Of a DNA stretch of 18,085 nucleotides, positions 10,362-18,085 are shown piece after piece. Positions within the stretch are counted from its first letter, which is position 1. Each line of letters begins with the position of its first letter. This stretch comes from Cerioporus squamosus (lineage: Eukaryota; Basidiomycota; Agaricomycetes; Polyporales; Polyporaceae). The stretch spans positions 1 to 18,085 of the forward strand of contig JABYQS010000569.1 of assembly GCA_022592435.1 (NCBI GenBank), read 5' to 3'. The translations under genes were made by a program, and so were the position numbers. The notes under the pieces were generated by a model that was not told where the DNA came from, made no database searches, and was given only the letters and a program-made list of their open reading frames with translations.

Positions 10362-11006
10362 GCCTCATGAATTAGTGTACGACGGTTCGACGACATGGAC
10401 CCCTTCGTTTTCCAGATTACTGCTCTTCCTCTCGGCATCTTCCTTAATCTGCATGCATTGTTCTCCTTGTGTTCCTTTCTCCCTTCCAGGTCTCACTCAG
10501 CACACTGTAGCAACCACCACATCTCACATTTCTCGCACTCGCTCAAACTCACCCCTTTCGTCATCACTGCTTCACGCGTTCTCCTCGATGTTGGATAGCA
10601 AAACAAGAATGTATTCAAAATACCAGACGTCTGAATAATCATGTAAGGTCTATAATATCCTCCGGGTCATATCTGCGCTTGTGGTGGCTTCGCGGACGAA
10701 GGGTGTTGGCCGCAAGCCTAGCCCGTGCAAGCTGTAGCGGGCGAGCTTCGTGGTTTCGCGGGGGCTGGTGAGTCTGTCTCGGAGTCACTAGATATTGAGA
10801 TGATTAGATAGGTCGGCAGGTAACGGTGCGTGTTTGCGATTTGCTGGTGGACGGGGTGCAGGGTTTGCTGGTGCGTGTCGACAAAGCCTTGCGGGCGGCG
10901 GGGACGGGACGGTGCGCGATGAGATTCGGCTTCTCGCCGCTCCCTTGGTGAGCTCACCGCTTGTAGTCTTTGCGCTGGGCTACTCAGGGAGCAGGGGTAG
11001 CGCCCT
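10362..11006. other. Convergent intergenic region between tuberin and GEN1
   Basis: Holds the 3' ends of two genes transcribed toward each other. 10600-10660 is AT-rich (TGTATTCAAAATACCAG, TCTATAATATCC) and may contain the tuberin polyadenylation site, but no AATAAA is present on the plus strand. The GEN1 frame read without correction would extend to 10718 here; I consider that tail an artefact of a frameshift. No other gene seen. Confidence 0.5.
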
Positions 11007-13770
11007 TTAAATGGAGATGGGACGGCGGCCGTCCGGCTCGTCTTCGGACGACTCTTCTTCCTCTTCCTTGCGAGGCGTTCGCTGACTGCGATCCTTCGTG
11101 GGCGTGCTCCGAGGCGACAACTGCTTCTTGGAGCGCCGGGGAGACTTCTGCAAGTGATGTGTACGCGCTTCCGATTCCGTACCGCTCGAAGACAAGCTTG
11201 AGCGGGTGCGCGTAAAGGCGAACTCGAGCTGAAGGACGCCCCACCACTCCTTGCGGTCGCGAAGAGGTTCTCGTCTGCCTCGGATGATGATGTCGGCTCC
11301 GTCGTCAGGAAAGGGCTCGAGTCCAGATCCATTGGGAAGGGTCTGAGAAAGCGTTGCTTGGACGGAGAGGAAGTCGACGCGGTGAATTGAGAATTGGACG
11401 AGCGTCCCGAGACTCCCTCTGCGTCCAGGAAGCCGAGGAGACGACTCGGCCCCTTGGATGCTGCAGAACCGCTCGAGGGCGTATTCTTGTTCCCTGCTGA
11501 TACGGAAGAAACAGAACGAGACGCATAGGAAGGCCGTGGCACCTCCTCGTCGCTTGACTCCTCCAGCTCAAGCCTGGGCGGGCGGGTGTCGAGCGATAGG
11601 GTATCCTTGAAGAGATCGGCAACTTTCGATGTAGTCGATGTCACTCTCGTAGGCTTGGAGACCGTAGCCACTGTAGGCTTCTTTGCTGCCAAGGTCTTGA
11701 CCTTGGACGGCCCAGCTGTAGGTGCCACCTTGACCGCATTGGGCTTGCTTGTAGCCGCAACCTTGTTCTGACTTCCCCTGGGTGCAGCCGCGACAATGGC
11801 CTTGGACGTTGACGGCCTTGCGGGCAGAGAGTCAGCGTCCGAATCAGATTCTTCCTCCTCTTCCTCCAGCACAGGTGCCTTCGTCTTCTTCGACTTGGCC
11901 GTAGCCGCAGTCCAAGCAGCACTCTTCTTCGAGCAAGCGCTCTTCGCGCCCTTCGCAGCCTTCTTCTCCGCCTTCTTCTGCTGTACGCCTTCAAACTCCT
12001 CCACCATATCCGGTTCGACAATCTCGACCATGCTTGCCGGCAGCCATATCCGCAGGTGGCTCTCGGGATCCGGTGGCGGCTTCTTCGTCTTCTTCCCACC
12101 CTTCTTCCCCTCGCCATCGTCATCGTCCCCGTCGTCATCCGAGTCGGACAGGTCAGGAGGGACCTCGTGACGCAAGCCCTTGATGCCTGCTTCGCAGAGG
12201 CGGACGAGTTGAGCGGGCGCGATCTCGAGTCGATATTCGAGCACGTTGTCCGTGGAGGCGTGTCTGCGGGACGAGTGTATCTTGACGATGAGCCGTTCGC
12301 CGTCTTCGGCTTCGTCGTCGCTATCGCACTCCGACTCCGGGTTGCGACGAGGGGTGTTGAGTGTGATTCTCGCAAAATGCTCTGTGATCATCCTGGAAGG
12401 TGTCCCAGGTGGGGCGCGTCGCTCCTTGCCATTCTTGCGGGGTGTCTCAGGATTCCGCGGCCGCAATTTGAGGGCTGCAGCCTTCCTGTCCTTGATGATC
12501 GCCGCTCGCCTGAGGATGCGCAGGACTGCAGAGGGCCAGAGGACAGTGCGGAAGCGCTTGATGATGATATGCTTGACCCCCCACTCGAAGTACATCTCGC
12601 ACAGGCCTGCTATCCGTCCCAAGTCCGGCTCCTTGTCCCAGTCCACGACCGCGTTCTTGTGCCCAGGACCCTTGGCCTCAGACGTGATGGGGTTGGTGTA
12701 GGCTAGGACGACGTCGATGCTAGGGAACTCCTCCGTGATCGCTTTGGCGAGACTAGGGCTCTTCCGTCCGAGCTTGCCACTGGAGTTGGTGCGGAGTTCA
12801 TGTTGGATTTCCCGCCGCCATTCGACAAGGAAGTCCCCAAGTGCGTCCCTCGGTAGTGTACGTGCCGCTCGGACAAGCTTCTCGCCGAAGCCTGCCTTTG
12901 CAAGCCCGTGAGCGGTAGCGACTCCGCAGCCGTGCAAACCGTCGCTGTAGTCACCTCCTCGTAGTACGCCAATGAGGATCATTCCTTCCTGAGTGAGCTG
13001 GATGTCGTCGTGAGACAACAGATCCGAGGACTTGTACGTCATGACATGATTCCCATCGTCCTTGCCCGCCGCGTTCTTCAAGGAGTGGCTGCGGTTCCCC
13101 GAAAGCGTCGTGCTTGGACTAGGGCGTCTTCAGCATCTGCTGCCTTGGAGAGGAGAATGCCACCTACTTGCGAACCACCATTTTCGCACCGAAGAGGAAC
13201 GTGTCCACGTCGTCTGAGAGGACAGCGTCAATGACCCCTATGCGGTTCAGGTATGCGAGCTCGGCCTCCGCCTCTCCAGGCGCCTGTGTATGCAGTGTCA
13301 GGTTTCGTAACTACTGAAGCACTAAGATGAGCCACTTGCCATCCTCCATTCGAACCCGAAGGCAGAGATGATCTCCTGCATGCCCTGGACCATCCAATGA
13401 TTCTTCCCACTGACCCTCTTGCCTCTCTTGATCTCCGGACGCTTCGGTCCATCGAAGACAAAAAGTGGCAGAAAAGGCATCGTCATGAGACGCGTGCAGC
13501 GGAAGAATAGGGTCCGCAGTTCAGGATTCTCGCCCTCGCGGCCATAGGTTGCATGGTAGAACCATATGCTGGCGTCGATACCGACACGAAAACCACGTTT
13601 CCCGTCGGTATTTGCCTCAAATCCATCCTTGACAGAAAGATGCGTCAGCGACCGCCAATTCCCTGCTGGTCGCAGTATCTAGTAGAGACGTCGTCAAGTT
13701 TTCCGGTGAGCATGACGTGACAAACGTTCACTTCGAACATACTTACATCCCAGAGTCCTGGAACACCCAT
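11007..13770 (-). CDS. GEN1: GEN1/Yen1-type Holliday-junction resolvase, XPG/Rad2 nuclease family
   Basis: This structure-specific endonuclease should cut Holliday junctions and flaps during recombinational repair, in the nucleus. Exons (minus strand): 13770-13747 (MGVPGLWD, the conserved XPG N-terminus), 13678-13340, 13283-13168, then 13088 to 11007. About 853 aa. Catalytic acids are all present: D43 in GIDASIWFYH, D84 in FVFDGPKRP, E125 and E127 in APGEAEAEL, D146 and D148 in LSDDVDTFLFG, and D206 in RGGDYSDGLHGCG of the helix-hairpin turn. Residues about 308-354 (VVDWDKEPDLGRIAGLCEMY, FEWGVK) resemble the GEN1 C-terminal/chromodomain-like region. The rest is a disordered acidic, Lys- and Ser-rich tail, probably with nuclear localisation signals, ending SEDEPDGRRPISI. 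One -1 shift near 11220 moves the tail into that frame. Of the two end points, 11007 reads more like the authentic Ser/Lys/Glu-rich tail than the uncorrected end at 10718. Intron 2 begins GC, not GT. Confidence 0.88.
13089..13167 (-). other. GEN1 intron 3, 79 nt
   Basis: Donor GTAGGT after GTGGTTCGCAA, acceptor AACCGCAG. Joins VVR-N-HSLKNAAGK in frame. Confidence 0.8.
13284..13339 (-). other. GEN1 intron 2, 56 nt, GC-AG type
   Basis: Reads ATG|GCAAGT ... CCTGACACTGC ... ACACAG|GCGCCT. No GT at this place preserves the frame, and the join produces the invariant XPG phrase FEWRM-APGEAEAEL. GCAAGT is the classic strong form of the minor GC donor. Confidence 0.85.
13679..13746 (-). other. GEN1 intron 1, 68 nt
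   Basis: GTAAGT donor directly after MGVPGLWD, branch ACTTGACGAC, acceptor CTACTAG. Next exon starts ILRPAGNWRSL in phase 0. Confidence 0.85.
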
Positions 13771-13864
13771 TTTAAATCACTTCGCTGGTTCCAGTCGTCG
13801 CTAAGAGGAGGCTAGCGGGTGTGCAAAAGGAAAGGGGTCAAGAAGAATCAGTCATGGGCCACAA

Positions 13865-13872
13865 GACGCGTC
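13865..13872. promoter_or_regulatory. MluI cell-cycle box (MCB) upstream of GEN1, proximal copy
   Basis: Perfect palindrome GACGCGTC, core ACGCGT at 13866-13871, 96 bp before the GEN1 ATG. ACGCGT is the known target of the fungal MBF (Mbp1/Swi6) factor, which drives G1/S genes for DNA replication and repair. Binding here is inferred. Confidence 0.55.
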
Positions 13873-13953
13873 GAAGGTGAATTTGGTTCAACCCGCGAGC
13901 GCTTATGTTACCTGTGACGGTTCGCGTCTCATTGAGCGCGCGTACCGTGACGC

Positions 13954-13961
13954 GACGCGTC
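13954..13961. promoter_or_regulatory. MluI cell-cycle box (MCB) upstream of GEN1, distal copy
   Basis: Second perfect GACGCGTC, core 13955-13960, 185 bp before the GEN1 ATG and 89 bp from the first copy. It overlaps a further GACGCG (13949-13954), and a TCGCGTC lies at 13922-13928, so the upstream region is enriched for CGCG cores. Confidence 0.55.
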
Positions 13962-14350
13962 TTGCCCTCCGCGCCGTTCCTCCGAGTTCTCAGGGACGAC
14001 GAGAGGGTGTTGTGACTGGCTTCGTAGGTCGGTGAGATATTTGATCACAACGGTCAGGAAGTACCTGTCAGCGAGGTTCAACGCCAACACACGCTCCGAG
14101 CGAACGCAGAACACCATCATCTCGGCAAATGCTGCTCAAAGTTCGACACAAGCAGGGCATATTGCACCCTCATCCTAGCCAGTCTTCGGATACATCGTAC
14201 TTATAGAGCGATGGATTCGTCATGCAACGTACTTGATGATGTTGTAATCAATAGAATTACGTCGTATGGTAGAGGTACACTGCAAATGGTATGATGTGGA
14301 GGATGATGGGTATACATGTACAGTCTCACATAGCTCTTGAGACAACCCGA

Positions 14351-14958
14351 TTACTGAATGGCGATCTCCTGAGGCGCCATCTCTGGCGTCGTCCGGGGGA
14401 AAGTGACGGTCAGGATCCCGTCGCTCATCGAAGCCTTGATCTCCTCAGGCTATAAGGATCGCACTCCGTCAGCATCTTGTTGCGCACGGTTCGAGGTTGG
14501 CAAAGACGTACATACCTTGATACCCTGAAGAAGCGGCAGGGATCGCGCGAACTTGCCAAAGCGACGCTCGCGCACCGCATAGCCCTTCTCGTTGTGTTCG
14601 TTTGAGATCGTCGACTCGCCCGTGACGGTCAGCACGTTGTCCTTGACATTAAGCTGCACCTTTTCCTTCGTGAGTCCGGGTAGCTCAAACGTTGCTGTGA
14701 TGAGGTTCTTTTCGCGGTCCTCGTGCAGGTCCATTCTATGCGGTCGCGTCAGTGTCGATTCATCGAGGAGGCGTAGGAACGCAATGCAATAGCTTACCTT
14801 GGACGTATGGGACGCGCTGCAGGCTGCTGCTTGCCTTCTCCGCGATGGGCAACGGCGGAAGACGAGGCGCCGGAGGTGCGCGCGTTGAATGCCTCGTCGA
14901 ACAGGCGGTCGAAGTCTGCCAGGGAGTAGAACGGCTCGGTGAAGAAGGTGGGAGACAT
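14351..14958 (-). CDS. Small heat-shock protein, HSP20/alpha-crystallin family
   Basis: ATP-independent holdase chaperone that binds unfolding proteins, expected in the cytosol as oligomers. Exons (minus strand): 14958-14798, 14735-14516, 14449-14351; introns of 62 nt (14736-14797, GTAAGC-CATAG) and 66 nt (14450-14515, GTATGT-TATAG). Product 159 aa, usual for fungal HSP20. Residues 1-54 are the variable N-terminal arm (MSPTFFTEPFYSLADFDRLF). From residue 55 the alpha-crystallin domain runs through MDLHEDREKNLITATFELPG, NVLTVTGE, the RRFGKFARSLPLLQGIK segment and the signature-like SMSDGILTVTFPR. It ends with the IxI tail motif (EIAIQ, I156 and I158) that docks on neighbouring subunits. TATA and a heat-shock-element-like site lie upstream. 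No frameshifts. Confidence 0.95.
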
Positions 14959-15047
14959 GTCGAGTGGTTGATTGAGTGTGGTGTAAGATGAGACGATTGA
15001 TGTTCACTTGTGTGATTGCTGGAGGACACTGGTCGAGCAACGCAAGG

Positions 15048-15057
15048 CCTTATATGC
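15048..15057 (-). promoter_or_regulatory. TATA box of HSP20
   Basis: Minus-strand GCATATAAGG lies about 95 bp upstream of the HSP20 ATG, a plausible core promoter for an inducible gene. Confidence 0.5.
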
Positions 15058-15090
15058 GAGCATTGCAGCTTTCGGGACGTCTCCTGCAAT

Positions 15091-15098
15091 CTCTAGAA
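15091..15098. promoter_or_regulatory. Heat-shock-element-like site upstream of HSP20
   Basis: CTCTAGAA differs by one base from the palindromic HSE dimer TTCnnGAA and sits about 35 bp upstream of the TATA box. Two further TTC modules spaced exactly 10 bp apart (15156-15158 and 15166-15168) resemble a gapped HSE. Known HSF sites need about three modules, so this is suggestive only. Confidence 0.35.
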
Positions 15099-15109
15099 GG
15101 TGTTGTCAG

Positions 15110-16270
15110 ACGAAGCGCGACGTCTGGCTACTCACCGCTGGAAACGAGCGTCTGTTTCTCGATTGTTCTCGACCTCTTGTCCCAATATAGTTACTGGCAG
15201 TTGAACCACGCTCTGGAGACTGTGCAGTCATTTACTTACACGATTTGCAGAGTGCTTCAAGAGATAACCGGTAAATATCTGGTCACCTTCGGCGTGCTCG
15301 CTGCTGCATTCCCTGGAAGCTAAGTATCCGGTAGATGAGAGAATGGGCTACTTGACCATCCTGAATTGAGGCAAGCGGGCTCAGCAGAACCGATACTAAG
15401 CAGGCATATAGGGACGCGCCGAGTACTTACCTGCGCCGCCGGAAGAGCGTATCAAGAGTACATGCCCGAGTCACAGTGAAAGCATATCCGCCATGCTTGG
15501 GAGATCTGGAGGACCTGTCGAGATGAAGCTGTCTTGCATCATCTGTAATAGAAAAGAGAGCACATGGGACTCAGCTATCAAGGGCAACTTTGGCATTGAC
15601 ACTGACAGATCATCTGGCCCAGCGTCGCGTTACAGGATCACAGGATCCCCCTTCCAGCCTTCGACCGAGGTTCGATGAAGCCTCCATCATGCACTTAGGG
15701 TTGGTATTCAGATTGTGGTTCAGACGCGGGTCAACGCCCTGAGTATCACGGGGCTGTCTTACACACTTAGATGCCGAGAACATCTTCACTGATACGGACG
15801 CGTGTTACAGCCTCGCGGAGCATGGGAGGGAGTCCGCACCATAGGCCAACCGTCATGGAACACTGTAACGACCGGACGTGATACAGTAGATGTTGTTGTT
15901 CTTTGCAAGCTAACACAGCCGCTCCTGGCCCTGGGGTCAATTGGTGTTGCCTTCGGTAAGTATGTTTCAGCTTGCAAATGGACGTACCGGGTTGGGCAGT
16001 GAATCGTGAGAGTACTATATATCCAGAAACCACCACCGGAGCCCCATTCGCACTGAAAAACCACACCGAGGATGAGCACTTATGTCACCGCTCGAGACCA
16101 TTCATTACTCACCACCGAGTGCCTTCTGACTCGAGAAGGAATTTGCAGGAGAACGCCCGAGGCGAAGCAAAGCGTCGGTGGGAAGGGCCTGTGCATGCTG
16201 GTGCATGATGCCGGCGTGATCAACGTCGACATCCGGATCATCAGCTATGTAGCATCTTGCCCACTGTCAG
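15110..16270. other. Long gene-poor stretch
   Basis: About 1.1 kb with no gene I can support. Open frames of 60-115 codons on both strands (for example 14976-15323 plus, 15767-16066 minus, 15802-16002 plus) have no recognisable motif or consistent splice structure. One island at 15909-15960 has intron-like borders (see findings), and a TATATAT stretch at about 16015-16021 is the only core-promoter-like string. Confidence 0.45.
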
Positions 16271-16335
16271 CCTAAACTGGTCTCGTACCCATCCGTCCAT
16301 CGAAGCCGCACGTCTGGGTACGAGACCAGCCTAAA
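16271..16335. repeat. 53-bp hairpin with perfect 14-bp inverted arms, flanked by 6-bp direct repeats (MITE-like)
   Basis: Left arm CTGGTCTCGTACCC (16277-16290) and right arm GGGTACGAGACCAG (16316-16329) are exact reverse complements around a 25-nt loop. CCTAAA occurs directly before the left arm (16271-16276) and directly after the right arm (16330-16335), as a target-site duplication would. It is too short to encode anything. It may be a miniature inverted-repeat element, an internally deleted remnant, or a simple palindrome. Confidence 0.7.
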
Positions 16336-16808
16336 GGGGACTCTGCTGTATGTGCGATGGTTCGTATATTTAGGATTGGTAAGGGGAACTCTGTGAGCCT
16401 ATCTTCAGGCTATGTTTAGCAGTTCACACATGCCGCAGCCTGTGAGGTGTTGGGGGTTAGTGAGACGGAAAAGCCAGATGGGCGAGCAGGTAACACTTGC
16501 CCGCGGTGTTAGACATGTCCAGGAAAGCTGCTCAATGGACTTGTCGGGATCAAGGGAGTTGTCAAGCGGACATGATAGTAAGAGGGAACAAGGGGAAGCC
16601 ACACCTGGAAGTGGCCTATCGGGCGAGTATAGGTACTAACAAGCTCAGCAAGGGTTCCTCCTCCTCCTCCTCTCCGCCACCACCCTTCCTCCCGACAGCT
16701 CCCTCGACGAGCTCATCCTCATATACGTCCTCGACCGCATCCTCGATCTCGTCGTCGCATCGTCTGCTGGTCGGATATCGTCTGCGCCTAGCAGCGACCG
16801 CTCACCCT
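16336..16808. other. Upstream region of the Cid1-like gene, possibly holding its true 5' exons
   Basis: 16656-16676 is a TCC-rich microsatellite-like run. The plus frame beginning at 16652 reads very protein-like for about 50 codons (DSSLDELILIYVLDRILDLV) but is out of register with the following exon. A TACTAAC branch consensus at 16633-16639 followed by CAG and CAAG suggests an intron end near 16650. I therefore think the gene starts upstream of 16809, but cannot fix the exon structure. Confidence 0.4.
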
Positions 16809-18085
16809 ATGGCAACCACTTTCGCCCAGTCTCCTCTCCAATCCTCCTCCCCCCGCCAACAGTTCTTGACCCCGCACTCGCCGCCCCAGCAGCAACGTAG
16901 ATTGATCTCGCGTCAACGCTTCATTCAGGACTTCTCACAATGTCTGTTCGAGTTCGTCATACAACTCCTACCCACCACGGAGGAGATGGCCGTCAAGGAG
17001 GACGTTCGCAAGCTTCTTGAACGCCTCATCCGCACCATCGAGCCAGATAGCAGATTACTGTCCTTTGGGAGCTCTGCGAACGGCTTCAGCCTCAAGAACT
17101 CTGGTGCGTCCATAATCAGCATTCGGCCCCGGGAAGGACCGCTGATTGTCCTATCAACGCGAAGACATGGATTTGTGCTGTCTCATCGATTCTGGAGAGC
17201 GTTTGAATGCGTCTGATCTTGTCACCATGGTTGGGGACCTTCTGGAGAGAGGTGCGTGCGTTGCCCAGAGCCGACGATCGGAATACCCATCGGCTATACA
17301 ACCACAGAAACGAAGTTCCATGTCAAGCCGCTCCCTCATGCACGAATACCGATCGTGAAGCTCAACCTTGATCCTTCCCCTGCGTTGCCCTTTGGCATCG
17401 CATGCGACATCGGATTCGAGAACCGGCTTGCATTGGAAAATACACGACTCTTGATGTGCTATGCCTCGATTGACCCCGCCCGAGTGCGGACGATGGTACT
17501 ATTCTGTGAGTAGACGCACTACGGCACTATGGTCAACCGCCGACTGATGAGGTGCTTTAGTGAAAGTATGGAGCAAACGACGGTGCGTAATTTATTTCCG
17601 ACCCGCCATAAATACGCAAGTCTCAACCTACCGCAGCAAAATCAACTCGCCTTACAAGGGCACTTTGTCATCATACGGCTACGTCCTGCTTGTAATCTAC
17701 TTTCTTGTACATGTCAAGAACCCGCCAGTACTCCCTAACCTACAGCAAATGCCGCCTCTGCGGCCTATCTCCGAGGTACGTCTTCGTGCTCGCGTTATGG
17801 ACTTAGAGTTGCTGAGCACAAAGCCTTGCAGGAAGAGACCCATCTAAGTGGACATAACATCTGGTAATTACCCTGCCAATCACCGGAGATAGATCACGCT
17901 GACGACCCACAGGTTCTTCGATGACATAGGCTCTTGCGGCAGCGATGGAAGTCGTCAAACACCGATACCGTCGCCGATTTGTGCGCCCCTCATTGCCTGG
18001 TGCTGCTACCTAGTACTGATGTCGACCTCGCAGATTAATTGACTTTTACAAGTTCTACTCGCGCGACTTCGCCTACAACTGGAGT
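16809..18085 (+). CDS. Cid1/Trf4-like RNA nucleotidyltransferase (terminal uridylyltransferase/poly(A) polymerase), 3'-truncated
   Basis: Predicted to add U or A residues to RNA 3' ends. Exons: 16809-17103, 17165-17251, 17308-17505, 17561-17582, 17637-17775, 17832-17863, 17913-17980, 18034-18085 (edge); introns 49-61 nt, all GT-AG. Numbering from ATG 16809, the nucleotidyltransferase signature is FGSSANGFSLKNSDMDL: GS at 87-88, metal-binding D99 and D101 (D99 is split by an intron). The third Asp is D161 in FGIACDIGFEN. The central domain continues with VLFLKVWSKRR, INSPYKGTLSSYGY and PPLRPISE. The PAP-associated domain begins in the last exons (HNIWFFDDI, LLIDFYKFYSRDF). Uridylyl versus adenylyl preference depends on a His in the part beyond the window, so I leave it open. 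One indel near 17930 (DDIG|LLRQRW) breaks exon 7. The start is uncertain: ATG 16809 may be internal. Confidence 0.88.

Larger units (their letters stand above)
13771..14350. other. Intergenic region: GEN1 upstream sequence and HSP20 3' flank
   Basis: Both neighbours are on the minus strand, so the lower part (13771-14000) is the GEN1 promoter with the MCB sites and the upper part (14150-14350) is the HSP20 3' region. A 63-codon minus-strand frame at 13929-14120 overlaps the MCB sites and is not convincing as a gene. No canonical polyadenylation hexamer was seen for HSP20. Confidence 0.5.

Noticed and set aside
11641..12375. 244-codon minus-strand frame, Arg/Ser-rich
   Set aside because: A shifted-frame shadow of the low-complexity GEN1 tail; Arg excess is what a +1 read of a Lys/Glu/Ala-rich GC-rich region gives.
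12056..12706. 216-codon plus-strand frame antisense to GEN1
   Set aside because: Mirror of the strongly supported GEN1 exon 4, without motif or start context.
13929..14120. 63-codon minus-strand frame starting MMVFCVRSERVL
   Set aside because: Short, no motif, overlaps the MCB-containing upstream region of GEN1, no splice continuation found.
14976..15323. 115-codon plus-strand frame opposite the HSP20 promoter
   Set aside because: Covers the TATA and HSE-like sites of HSP20; composition is not protein-like and no motif is visible.
15767..16079. Overlapping 97- to 99-codon minus frames in the gene-poor stretch
   Set aside because: Two frames are open at once over the same bases with no composition difference, which is what chance gives in GC-rich DNA.

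Overview
The window reads as a piece of a filamentous basidiomycete genome, most likely an Agaricomycete (mushroom or polypore class). Genes are dense and on both strands. Coding sequence is broken by many short introns (49-79 nt in the ones I could place), mostly GT-AG with CTGAC/CTAAC-like branch points. Intergenic gaps are 0.3-1.8 kb, and the gene set is eukaryotic housekeeping: tuberin, GEN1/Yen1, HSP20 and a Cid1-type nucleotidyltransferase. I see no bacterial operon, CRISPR array, rRNA, tRNA or intact transposon.

Layout: (1) 1-2713, minus strand: a large unrecognised protein with a C-terminal coiled coil, running off the left edge. (2) 2714-3637: a divergent intergenic region with a TATA box for the next gene. 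(3) 3638-4495, plus strand: a small eight-exon coiled-coil protein of about 148 residues. (4) 4985-10361, plus strand: a tuberin (TSC2) homologue with N-terminal HEAT-like part, tuberin domain and C-terminal Rap/Rheb-GAP domain. It is recognisable end to end, but its reading frame is broken by more than twenty single-base indels. (5) 11007-13770, minus strand, tail to tail with tuberin: a GEN1/Yen1-type XPG-family Holliday-junction resolvase with complete catalytic acids and one GC-AG intron. Two palindromic GACGCGTC (MluI cell-cycle box) sites lie upstream of it. (6) 14351-14958, minus strand: a small heat-shock protein (HSP20) with TATA and a heat-shock-element-like site. (7) About 15.1-16.6 kb: mostly empty, with a 53-bp perfect-arm hairpin flanked by a 6-bp duplication (MITE-like). 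(8) 16809-18085, plus strand: a Cid1/Trf4-like nucleotidyltransferase (terminal uridylyl/poly(A) polymerase family) running off the right edge.

The genes do not form a pathway. Tuberin is the GAP half of the TSC complex that restrains Rheb/TORC1. GEN1 resolves recombination intermediates, HSP20 is a holdase chaperone, and the Cid1-like enzyme tails RNA 3' ends. I found no convincing new multi-gene system. The points most worth a second look are the clustered frameshifts in tuberin, the paired cell-cycle boxes before the resolvase, the small hairpin element, and the unidentified coiled-coil protein at the left edge, whose N-terminal part has a glycine-rich GHKL-like motif.
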